64,000 nt of DNA. Source: Pseudomonas sp. PB101. GTDB taxonomy: Bacteria > Pseudomonadota > Gammaproteobacteria > Pseudomonadales > Pseudomonadaceae. A model generated the notes under the pieces. That model had not been told where the DNA came from. It saw only the letters and a list, made by a program, of their open reading frames with translations, and made no database searches. Within the stretch, counting starts at the first letter, position 1. Each line of letters opens with the position of its first letter. Positions 35,611 through 43,364 of the stretch are shown here, one piece after another. Location of the stretch: assembly GCF_009764265.1 (NCBI RefSeq), contig NZ_RWIR01000052.1, positions 62,001-126,000 of the forward strand, read 5' to 3'. A program made the position numbers and the translations under genes.

Positions 35611-35650
35611 AGGTCACTCCTGATCTTGTGCTGTGCGCGAATCGGCCATT

Positions 35651-36208
35651 CTAACCGCCGTTGGCCAACTGCGCGTAGCGGTCGCAATCACGGGTGTGAT
35701 CCATGACCATGCCCGAGGCCTGCATCAGCGCGTAGCAAATGGTCGGCCCGACGAAGGTGAAGCCGGCTTTTTTCAGGCCTTTGCTCATCTCGACAGCGAC
35801 CGGCGTAACGGCCGGCACTTCGCTGCGATCCTTGAAATGATTGATCACCGGCGTACCACCGACGAAGGACCAGAGAAACCCCACCGGGTCCTCCAGCGCC
35901 AGCCAGGCCTGGGCATTGCGCCGGGCGGCGTTGAGCTTCAGGCGATTGCGGATGATGCCCGGATCGAGCATCAACTCGTCGATTTCGGCATCGCTCATCT
36001 GCGCCACGCGCTGCACATCAAAGCCGAACATCACCTGACGATAACGCTCGCGTTTGCGCAACACGGTGATCCAGGAAAGCCCGGCCTGGAACCCTTCGAG
36101 CAAAAGCAACTCGAACAAACCCTGCGCATCGCGTAGCGGCGTGCCCCACTCCTGATCGTGATAAGCCATGTACAGCGGATCTTCGGAACACCAAAAGCAG
36201 CGTGGCAT
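35651..36208 (-). CDS. tag: DNA-3-methyladenine glycosylase I
   Basis: Excises 3-methyladenine from alkylated DNA. 185 residues with the family start RCFWCSEDPLYMAYHDQEWG, the zinc-binding Cys and His residues (including C-terminal HTRDCDRY) and the helix-hairpin-helix-type fold region. An open frame continues upstream on the same strand for hundreds of codons, but that part is the antisense of glyQ; the ATG at 36208 gives the canonical N-terminus. Divergent from glyQ with 81 bp between them. Confidence 0.95.
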   Translation of the reverse strand: MPRCFWCSEDPLYMAYHDQEWGTPLRDAQGLFELLLLEGFQAGLSWITVLRKRERYRQVMFGFDVQRVAQMSDAEIDELMLDPGIIRNRLKLNAARRNAQAWLALEDPVGFLWSFVGGTPVINHFKDRSEVPAVTPVAVEMSKGLKKAGFTFVGPTICYALMQASGMVMDHTRDCDRYAQLANGG

Positions 36209-36289
36209 AAGGCTCCAGGGGGCGTGCGCAGCAACGAATCGGGTATACTCCCGCTCTTTAAATCGCAGCCCAAGAAACAGGTGAATTTC

Positions 36290-37243
36290 GTGAGCCAGCC
36301 TACGCCAGCCGTGCGTACCTTCCAAGACTTGATCCTCGCCCTCCAGCAATACTGGGCCGAGCAAGGTTGTGTGGTACTTCAGCCCTACGATATGGAAGTA
36401 GGCGCCGGCACTTTCCACACCGCAACGTTCCTGCGCGCCATCGGCCCGGAAACCTGGAACGCCGCCTACGTGCAGCCAAGCCGCCGTCCGACTGACGGCC
36501 GCTACGGCGAAAACCCGAACCGTCTGCAGCACTACTACCAGTTCCAGGTGGTCCTGAAGCCGAACCCGGACAACTTCCAGGAACTGTACCTGGGCTCCCT
36601 CAAGCACGTCGGCCTGGACCCACTGGTCCACGACATCCGCTTCGTCGAAGACAACTGGGAATCGCCGACCCTCGGCGCCTGGGGTCTGGGCTGGGAAGTC
36701 TGGCTCAACGGCATGGAAGTGACCCAGTTCACCTATTTCCAGCAAGCGGGCGGCATCGAGTGCTACCCGGTGACCGGCGAGATCACCTACGGTCTCGAGC
36801 GTCTGGCCATGTACCTGCAAGGCGTGGACTCGGTCTACGACCTGGTCTGGGCTGACGGCCCGATGGGCAAAGTGACCTACGGCGACGTGTTCCACCAGAA
36901 CGAAGTGGAGCAGTCCACCTACAACTTCGAACACGCCAACGTCGACAAGCTGTTCGAACTGTTCGATTTCTACGAAAGCGAAGCCAAGCGCCTGATCGAA
37001 CTCGACCAGCCGCTGCCGTTGCCGAGCTACGAAATGGTGCTGAAGGCCTCCCATACCTTCAACCTGCTGGATGCGCGCCGGGCAATTTCCGTGACTGCGC
37101 GTCAGCAATACATCCTGCGTGTACGCACCCTGGCGCGTTCCGTTGCGCAAGCCTACCTGTTGGCTCGCGCCAAGCTGGGCTTCCCGATGGCGACCCCGGA
37201 CCTGCGTGACGAAGTACTGGCCAAGCTGGAGGCTGCACAATGA
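36290..37243 (+). CDS. glyQ: Glycyl-tRNA synthetase alpha subunit
   Basis: Catalytic subunit of the alpha2beta2 glycyl-tRNA synthetase; forms glycyl-adenylate. 317 residues, with TFQDLILALQQYWAEQGCVV and the highly conserved YVQPSRRPTDGRYGENPNR block. The start is a GTG at 36290 (MSQPTPAVRT) with AGGTG upstream; TATACT at 36244-36249 is a plausible -10 element. It overlaps glyS by four bases (ATGA). Confidence 0.97.
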   Translation: MSQPTPAVRTFQDLILALQQYWAEQGCVVLQPYDMEVGAGTFHTATFLRAIGPETWNAAYVQPSRRPTDGRYGENPNRLQHYYQFQVVLKPNPDNFQELYLGSLKHVGLDPLVHDIRFVEDNWESPTLGAWGLGWEVWLNGMEVTQFTYFQQAGGIECYPVTGEITYGLERLAMYLQGVDSVYDLVWADGPMGKVTYGDVFHQNEVEQSTYNFEHANVDKLFELFDFYESEAKRLIELDQPLPLPSYEMVLKASHTFNLLDARRAISVTARQQYILRVRTLARSVAQAYLLARAKLGFPMATPDLRDEVLAKLEAAQ

Positions 37244-39294
37244 GTGCTCTGGATTTTCTGGTTGAACTGGGCACTGAAGAACTGCCACCCAAAGCCCTGA
37301 ACACCCTGGCCGAGGCGTTCCTCGCCGGTATCGACAAGGGCCTGCAAGCCGCCGGCCTGAACTACGAGAGCAAAACCGTTTATGCCGCCCCGCGCCGCCT
37401 GGCCGTGCTGATCACCGCACTGGCCACCCAGCAGCCGGATCGCAGCATCAACCTCGACGGCCCGCCACGTCAGGCCGCGTTCGATGCCGAAGGCAACCCG
37501 ACCCAGGCAGCACTGGGCTTCGCCAAGAAGTGCGGCGTCGAGCTGAGCGAAATCGATCAGAGCGGCCCGAAACTGCGCTACAGCCAGAGCATCGCCGGCA
37601 AGCCGACCGCCAGCCTGCTGCCGACCATCGTCGAAGATTCGCTGAACGACCTGCCGATCCCGAAACGCATGCGTTGGGGGGCACGCAAGGAAGAATTCGT
37701 TCGTCCGACCCAATGGCTGGTGATGCTGCTCGGTGACCAGGTCATCGATTGCACCATCCTCGCGCAGAAGGCCGGCCGCGACTCCCGTGGTCACCGCTTC
37801 CATCACCCGGAAAACGTGCGCATCGGTTCGCCGTCCAGCTACCTGGCCGACCTGCGTGCCGCCTACGTTCTGGCCGACGCCAACGAGCGTCGCGAGATCA
37901 TCAGCAAGCGCACCGAAGAGCTGGCCACCCGTCAGGAAGGCACGGCAATCGTACCGCCAGCCCTGCTCGATGAAGTGACCGCGCTGGTCGAGTGGCCAGT
38001 GCCGCTGGTGTGCTCGTTCGAGGAGCGTTTCCTCGACGTGCCGCAAGAAGCACTGATCACCACCATGCAGGACAACCAGAAGTACTTCTGCCTGCTGGAT
38101 GCCGACGGCAAGTTGCTGCCACGTTTCATTACCGTGGCCAACATCGAAAGCAAGGACCCGCAGCAGATCATCGCCGGTAACGAGAAAGTGGTTCGCCCAC
38201 GCCTGACCGACGCCGAGTTCTTCTTCAAGCAAGACAAGAAGCAGAAGCTCGAAGACTTCAACCTGCGCCTGCAGAACGTGGTGTTCCAGGAAAAACTCGG
38301 CAGCGTCTACGACAAGGCCGAGCGCGTATCCAAACTGGCCGCGTTCATCGCTCAGCGCATCGGCGGCAACGCCGCGTGGGCCGCCCGTGCAGGCTTGCTG
38401 TCCAAGTGCGACCTGTCGACCGAGATGGTCGGTGAGTTCCCGGAGATGCAAGGTGTCGCCGGTTACTACTACGCCCTCAACGACGGCGAGCCGGAAGATG
38501 TCGCCCTGGCCCTGAACGAGCAGTACATGCCGCGCGGTGCCGGCGCTGAACTGCCAGCCACCTTGACCGGTGCGGCCGTGGCCATCGCCGACAAGCTCGA
38601 CACCCTCGTGGGTATCTTCGGCATCGGCATGTTGCCGACCGGCAGCAAAGACCCGTATGCCCTGCGCCGCGCCGCACTGGGCGTGTTGCGTATCCTGATC
38701 GAGAAACAACTGGATCTGGACCTCAACGACGCCGTGGCCTTCGCCGTGAATGCGTTCGGGACCAAGGTCAAGGCTGCCGGCCTGAACGAATCGGTGCTGG
38801 AGTTCATCTTCGATCGCCTGCGTGCCCGTTACGAAGACGAAGGCGTCGACGTCGCCACCTACCTGTCAGTACGTGCCCTGAAGCCGGGTTCGGCCCTGGA
38901 CTTCGATCAGCGCGTGCAAGCGGTAGAGGCCTTCCGCAAATTGCCGGAAGCCGCTGCCCTGGCTGCGGTGAACAAGCGCGTGTCGAACTTGCTGAGCAAG
39001 GTCGAAGGCTCGGTGCCTACCGTCGTCGAAGCCAAGTACTTCGACAATGCCAACGAGTTCTCCCTGTACTCGGCGATCCAGCAGGCTGACCAGGCTGTAC
39101 AGCCGATGGCTGCAGCGCGTCAGTACAGCGAATCGCTGGCACGCCTGGCCGCCCTGCGCGAGCCGGTGGATGCGTTCTTCGAGGCGGTAATGGTCAATGC
39201 GGAAGACGCCAACGTGCGCGCCAACCGTTATGCCTTGCTGGCGCGCCTGCGTGGGCTGTTCCTCGGCGTCGCCGATATTTCGTTGCTGGGGTAA
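37240..39294 (+). CDS. glyS: Glycyl-tRNA synthetase beta subunit
   Basis: tRNA-binding partner of GlyQ, 684 residues, the family length. Begins SALDFLVELGTEELPPKAL, contains the conserved RWGARKEEFVRPTQWLVMLL and MQDNQKYFCLLDADGKLLPRF blocks and ends with an anticodon-binding helical domain. ATGA overlap with glyQ couples translation at equal ratio. gmhB follows six bases after the stop. Confidence 0.97.
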   Translation: MSALDFLVELGTEELPPKALNTLAEAFLAGIDKGLQAAGLNYESKTVYAAPRRLAVLITALATQQPDRSINLDGPPRQAAFDAEGNPTQAALGFAKKCGVELSEIDQSGPKLRYSQSIAGKPTASLLPTIVEDSLNDLPIPKRMRWGARKEEFVRPTQWLVMLLGDQVIDCTILAQKAGRDSRGHRFHHPENVRIGSPSSYLADLRAAYVLADANERREIISKRTEELATRQEGTAIVPPALLDEVTALVEWPVPLVCSFEERFLDVPQEALITTMQDNQKYFCLLDADGKLLPRFITVANIESKDPQQIIAGNEKVVRPRLTDAEFFFKQDKKQKLEDFNLRLQNVVFQEKLGSVYDKAERVSKLAAFIAQRIGGNAAWAARAGLLSKCDLSTEMVGEFPEMQGVAGYYYALNDGEPEDVALALNEQYMPRGAGAELPATLTGAAVAIADKLDTLVGIFGIGMLPTGSKDPYALRRAALGVLRILIEKQLDLDLNDAVAFAVNAFGTKVKAAGLNESVLEFIFDRLRARYEDEGVDVATYLSVRALKPGSALDFDQRVQAVEAFRKLPEAAALAAVNKRVSNLLSKVEGSVPTVVEAKYFDNANEFSLYSAIQQADQAVQPMAAARQYSESLARLAALREPVDAFFEAVMVNAEDANVRANRYALLARLRGLFLGVADISLLG

Positions 39295-39300
39295 GACTGT

Positions 39301-39834
39301 TTGAAACTGCTGATTCTCGATCGGGACGGAGTGATCAATTACGACTCCGACGCTTACATCAAGTCGGTGGAGGAGTGGATTCCGCTCCCCGGCTCGATCG
39401 AAGCCATCGCGCAGTTGAGCAAGGCCGGCTGGACGGTAGCGGTCGCTACCAACCAGTCGGGCATCGCTCGCGGCTATTACGACCTCGCCACCCTGGATGC
39501 CATGCACGAGCGCTTGCGCGCACTGGTGGCGGAGCAGGGCGGTGAAGTCGGGCTGATCGTCTACTGCCCGCACGGGCCGGACGAAGGCTGTGATTGCCGC
39601 AAGCCGAAACCCGGGATGTTGAAAAGCATCGCCGCTCATTACAACGTGTCGCTGACCAATCTCTGGTTCGTCGGCGACAGCCTTGGTGACCTGGAAGCCG
39701 CCAAAGCCGTCGATTCACAGCCAGTTTTGGTAAAGACCGGGAAAGGCGAAAAGACTTTGGGCAAGACCCTTCCGGTTGGCACATTGATTTTTGACGATTT
39801 GGCGGCGATTGCCGCAGAACTTATCCACAATTAA
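39301..39834 (+). CDS. gmhB: D-glycero-beta-D-manno-heptose-1,7-bisphosphate 7-phosphatase
   Basis: HAD phosphatase of ADP-heptose synthesis for the LPS inner core. 177 residues with motif I DRDGV (Asp7, Asp9), ATNQSGIARGYY, the zinc loop CPHGPDEGCDCRKP (four Cys/His ligands) and GDSLGDLEAA. The start is a TTG at 39301, preceded by GGGGTAAG; no ATG or GTG is available nearby. It is the third gene of the glyQ-glyS run. A perfect DnaA box covers the last codons (39821). Confidence 0.95.
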   Translation: MKLLILDRDGVINYDSDAYIKSVEEWIPLPGSIEAIAQLSKAGWTVAVATNQSGIARGYYDLATLDAMHERLRALVAEQGGEVGLIVYCPHGPDEGCDCRKPKPGMLKSIAAHYNVSLTNLWFVGDSLGDLEAAKAVDSQPVLVKTGKGEKTLGKTLPVGTLIFDDLAAIAAELIHN

Positions 39835-39918
39835 AGTGCTTCGATTGTTCCTGACCAAGGATTGATCGGGGGTGCGCTTTATATAAGGCGGGCAATTCCC
39901 GCAACGGTAAACGTCACC

Positions 39919-40698
39919 ATGTCGATATTGCAGGCCATCAGAACCTTCCTCTTCTACCTTCTGCTGGGCACCAGCTCGTTGCTTTGGTGCAGCCTGAGCT
40001 TTTTTATCGCGCCGTTTCTGCCATTCAAGGCACGTTATCGCTTCATCAACGTGTACTGGTGCCGCTGCGCCTTGTGGCTGAGCAAAGTGTTCCTGGGCAT
40101 CCGCTACGAAGTGAAGGGTGCCGAGAACGTACCTGAACGGCCTTGCGTCATTCAGTCGAACCACCAGAGCACATGGGAGACGTTCTTTCTCTCTGCTTAC
40201 TTCTCACCGCTGAGCCAGGTGCTCAAACGTGAACTGCTCTATGTGCCGTTCTTCGGCTGGGCCATGGCCATGCTGCGACCGATCGCCATCGATCGCGACA
40301 ACCCGAAAGCCGCGCTCAAGCATGTGGCGCAGAAAGGCCATGAGTTGCTCAAGGACAATGTCTGGGTGCTGATCTTCCCCGAAGGCACGCGCGTACCTTT
40401 CGGCACCGTCGGCAAGTTCTCGCGCGGTGGCAGCGCCTTGGCGGTCAACGCCGAATTGCCGGTGCTGCCGATTGCGCACAACGCCGGCAAGTTCTGGCCG
40501 AAAACCGGTTGGGCGAAGAAACCGGGCGTCATCACTGTGATCATTGGCGAGCCGATGTATGCCGCAGGCACCGGACCGCGAGCCATTGCCGAATTGAACG
40601 ACCGGGTGCAGGCGTGGAACGAGCAGATGCAACGGGAAATGGGCTCGCTGCCACCGACTCCGCAAGCGCCGGTTTCAAACGATCAGGTGGCTGTCTGA
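39919..40698 (+). CDS. 1-acyl-sn-glycerol-3-phosphate acyltransferase family protein
   Basis: PlsC-type membrane acyltransferase making phosphatidic acid or remodelling lysophospholipids; 259 residues. One or two membrane helices (about 8-35), catalytic NHQSTWE with His82 and Glu87 (Glu instead of the usual Asp, seen in this subgroup), and FPEGTR near residue 153. It corresponds to PA0005 (called lptA) in P. aeruginosa. There, gyrB is the next gene; here a two-component pair intervenes. Confidence 0.9.
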   Translation: MSILQAIRTFLFYLLLGTSSLLWCSLSFFIAPFLPFKARYRFINVYWCRCALWLSKVFLGIRYEVKGAENVPERPCVIQSNHQSTWETFFLSAYFSPLSQVLKRELLYVPFFGWAMAMLRPIAIDRDNPKAALKHVAQKGHELLKDNVWVLIFPEGTRVPFGTVGKFSRGGSALAVNAELPVLPIAHNAGKFWPKTGWAKKPGVITVIIGEPMYAAGTGPRAIAELNDRVQAWNEQMQREMGSLPPTPQAPVSNDQVAV

Positions 40699-40747
40699 GA
40701 TTCTGTGGATAACCTGTGTACCGTTTCATTGAAAACCGTCGCTATTT

Positions 40748-40819
40748 GCACGTAACTTTATGATTTTTTTACATATTTCTTTGAATGATAAAAATCATAA
40801 AAACGTGCATAAGTTTTTT
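40748..40819. repeat. AT-rich long imperfect hairpin
   Basis: Outer arms GCACGT (40748-40753) and ACGTGC (40803-40808), inner arms TTATGATTTTT (40758-40768) and AAAAATCATAA (40790-40800), 21-base AT-rich loop, then seven T at 40813-40819. It could be an unusual terminator for the upstream acyltransferase gene, or the remnant of an insertion. Confidence 0.6.
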
Positions 40820-40827
40820 TAGGACGT

Positions 40828-40858
40828 AAAAAAGCCGGCTGATATAGCCGGTTTTTTT
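40828..40858. terminator. Bidirectional terminator
   Basis: CCGGCT-gatat-AGCCGG stem flanked by A6 on the left and T7 on the right, between the convergent acyltransferase and histidine kinase genes. Confidence 0.85.
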
Positions 40859-40879
40859 ATATCCACAATTCCTCCGCCT

Positions 40880-42415
40880 TCACTCCGTGAACAGCGGAAA
40901 TTGCAGCCTGAATGTCGTGCCCCGACCCACCTCGCTCTGACACTCGATTCGCCCGCCGTGCCGATCCACAACGGCCTTGACCATCGACAATCCCAAGCCC
41001 ACGCCATCGATACCCTGGGCGGAAGAAAAGCGCCTGTATTGGCTGAACAGCTCGGGCAACTCCTCCGCCGCGATGCCTTTGCCCTGATCGATGAGTTCAC
41101 AGGTCAGCCAGCCGTCGCGCTGACTGACGTGCAAACGGATACGAGTGCCTGGAGCGCTGTACTTGATGGCATTTTCCAGCAGATTGAACAGTGCCCGAGT
41201 CAGCAGCACCTGATCCGCCAGAACCAGACTTTCCTGCGCCTGCTCCTCAACCTGATGGGCCAGTTCGATCTGTTTCAACTGCGCAATGGGCAGCGCCTGA
41301 TCGAACACATCCAACACCAGCATCGCAAACAGGCTCGGCTGAAACTGATAAGCGTCGGACTCGGCCCTCGCCAGTAGAACAAAACCGTCAGTCAACTCCA
41401 GCGCCCGACGAACCTGTAGTTCGATTTGAGCAAAGAGCGGCGAATCCCCCCCCACTTGATGACGATGGACATCAAGCAACGCGAGGATGGCCGAGTGAGG
41501 TGCCCGCAGGTCGTGAGACAAGAATCGCAGCAGCACCGCACGCTGTTCCTCCGCATCGCGCTCGACACTCAAATCAGTCAGGTTCCATAGCCAGCCGACC
41601 GGCACCTCACCGTCCACCGGCAACAGCTCGGCGCGCTCCAGCCGCAGGCTGCGTTCCTTGAGGTCGCGGAACTCCAGCAGCGGCAGCGTCGACAAGGGCG
41701 AATCCGACCCGCGGTTCATATCCGGACAACCCAGCTGTTCAAGTCGCTTCAGCACATCATCGCCGACCAGTTCCCCACCAAACAGATCACGGGCCTTGCG
41801 ATTGCCGAGCAGAATCCGTCCCTGGGGATCGCTGATCAATGTAGCCACCGGCAGGTATTCCAGGCCATCGGCAATGAATCGGTGGGTATCGCGGGTCAGG
41901 CTCATGGCTTGTTCCAGCGCGACGATTTGATTCTGCAAACTGTCGCCACCGGGATGGAGGGTACGACGGCGCTCGGGAAACACTTTCGGCTCGCTGTCCA
42001 GCCGTGCCAGTTCCCAACCGAAATAGGTCAGCACCACACTGAGGCGTCGCCAGTTCCAGATCAGGTAACCAAACAGCATCCCCAAGACTGCAGGCGTCGG
42101 AGACCACCACCAGCGCCTGAATTCCGCAAGACCGGCACTGGTCAGCAGCGCGCACGCCATCCCCGTGAGCGTCAACCAGAGCGCCAGCCGCGGACGCCAC
42201 CACAACAGGCCAAGTACGCACGTCACCAGACCAAGGGAAAACAAGGCGCTCAGGCCTGGGGAAGCATCGTTCAGGTTGATCTGCGCGCGGTAGGACAGCA
42301 GTGTCGTCAACGGCAGCAACACAAAACTTATCCACAGCCACTCGCGCAGCAATTGCCGAAACAATCGCTGTACCTGGCTTGGCTCTCGGCTTTCGCGGCG
42401 GCGCTGGTCAGTCAT
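40880..42415 (-). CDS. Sensor histidine kinase with PAS domain
   Basis: A 511-residue membrane kinase. N-terminal hydrophobic region (about 26-125) with four or five membrane helices and little periplasmic sequence, a PAS domain (~175-225, YLPVATLISDPQGRILLGN), the H box FLSHDLRAPHS with His301, then the ATPase with NLLENAIKYSA, DQGKGIA and GVGLGLSMVKAVV. The signal is unknown. The helices-PAS-kinase core looks like that of CHASE2-type kinases but without a CHASE2 domain. It is divergent from its likely partner regulator. The ATG at 42415 is chosen over a TTG two codons upstream. Confidence 0.88.
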   Translation of the reverse strand: MTDQRRRESREPSQVQRLFRQLLREWLWISFVLLPLTTLLSYRAQINLNDASPGLSALFSLGLVTCVLGLLWWRPRLALWLTLTGMACALLTSAGLAEFRRWWWSPTPAVLGMLFGYLIWNWRRLSVVLTYFGWELARLDSEPKVFPERRRTLHPGGDSLQNQIVALEQAMSLTRDTHRFIADGLEYLPVATLISDPQGRILLGNRKARDLFGGELVGDDVLKRLEQLGCPDMNRGSDSPLSTLPLLEFRDLKERSLRLERAELLPVDGEVPVGWLWNLTDLSVERDAEEQRAVLLRFLSHDLRAPHSAILALLDVHRHQVGGDSPLFAQIELQVRRALELTDGFVLLARAESDAYQFQPSLFAMLVLDVFDQALPIAQLKQIELAHQVEEQAQESLVLADQVLLTRALFNLLENAIKYSAPGTRIRLHVSQRDGWLTCELIDQGKGIAAEELPELFSQYRRFSSAQGIDGVGLGLSMVKAVVDRHGGRIECQSEVGRGTTFRLQFPLFTE

Positions 42416-42584
42416 GGCCAAGCGGGCAGGGCGGGGTATAAGGTTTCATGGTTCCTGTGTCTTAGGCGTCGACTCAAGAATCATAGCGGACGCTGCGACC
42501 AACGGCGGGCCGCTGACTTTCACTGTGTCGATTGACCCGCTATCGTCGATACAGAGCTGCCCAGGCGACAAGGAATCACCGTAT

Positions 42585-43301
42585 ATGCGCGTTGCGATTC
42601 TGGACGATGAGCCCGCCGAACTACGCCGGGTCGAACAAACCCTGCAACAGATGAGCGAAGCCGGAGAGCAGCCGTGGTCTTTGCACAGCTTCGAACGGGC
42701 CAAAGACCTGTTGCGCCAACTGCGTCGGGAAACCTTCGACCTGCTGATCCTCGACTGGCAACTGCCCGACCTAACGGGCCTGTCACTGCTGCAATGGACC
42801 CGCGAACACATGGAAGCGCCGCCGCCGACAATCATGCTCACCAGTCGTGACGGCGAAAGCGATATCGTTCAGGCCCTGAATGCTGGCGCCGATGACTACG
42901 TCAGCAAGCCGTTCCGCCCCAATGAACTGAAGGCCCGCGTTGGCGCGGTCCTGCGTCGACATGGCCAACAGCGCACAACGGCCGAAGGCTTGAGCTTCAA
43001 TGACCTGGTGTTCGACGACGCCGAACTGACCGTCACTCGCGACGGCAAACCGATCGTCATGACCGAACGCGAATACCGCCTGGCGCATTGCCTGTTCAGC
43101 AACCTCGGCCGGCCGCTGTCGCGCGATTACCTGTACGAACGATTCTGGCCCCATGAAGAAATATCGTCGTCACGCCCACTGGATACGCACATCTATCGTC
43201 TGCGCAACAAACTTGGGCTGACGGCGGATCGCGGCTGGCAGCTGCTGACGATTTATAGGTATGGGTATCGGCTGGAGAGTGTGACACCGGCGAACGAATG
43301 A
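42585..43301 (+). CDS. OmpR-family response regulator
   Basis: A 238-residue transcription factor: receiver domain (1-~120) with phospho-acceptor Asp57 in LILDWQLPDL, acidic Asp7-Asp8, Thr in MLTSRDGE and Lys in SKPFRP, then an OmpR winged helix (~140-235; MTEREYRLAHCLFSNLG and RPLDTHIYRLRNKLG). AAGGAATCACC lies upstream of the ATG. Encoded back-to-back with the histidine kinase, 169 bp apart, so the two presumably form one system; targets unknown. Confidence 0.9.
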   Translation: MRVAILDDEPAELRRVEQTLQQMSEAGEQPWSLHSFERAKDLLRQLRRETFDLLILDWQLPDLTGLSLLQWTREHMEAPPPTIMLTSRDGESDIVQALNAGADDYVSKPFRPNELKARVGAVLRRHGQQRTTAEGLSFNDLVFDDAELTVTRDGKPIVMTEREYRLAHCLFSNLGRPLSRDYLYERFWPHEEISSSRPLDTHIYRLRNKLGLTADRGWQLLTIYRYGYRLESVTPANE

Positions 43302-43313
43302 AACGCAGGCAAT

Positions 43314-43346
43314 AAAAAAGGCCAATGCAGATGCATTGGCCTTTTT
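43314..43346. terminator. Bidirectional terminator between the response regulator gene and gyrB
   Basis: A perfect stem AAAAAGGCCAATGC-agat-GCATTGGCCTTTTT with A and T runs on both sides. Confidence 0.92.
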
Positions 43347-43364
43347 CGTTGGCACCGACCGGGA

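Noticed and set aside
36209..37288. Upstream extension of the tag reading frame across glyQ
   Set aside because: The extension is antisense to glyQ; the canonical DNA glycosylase N-terminus begins at 36208.
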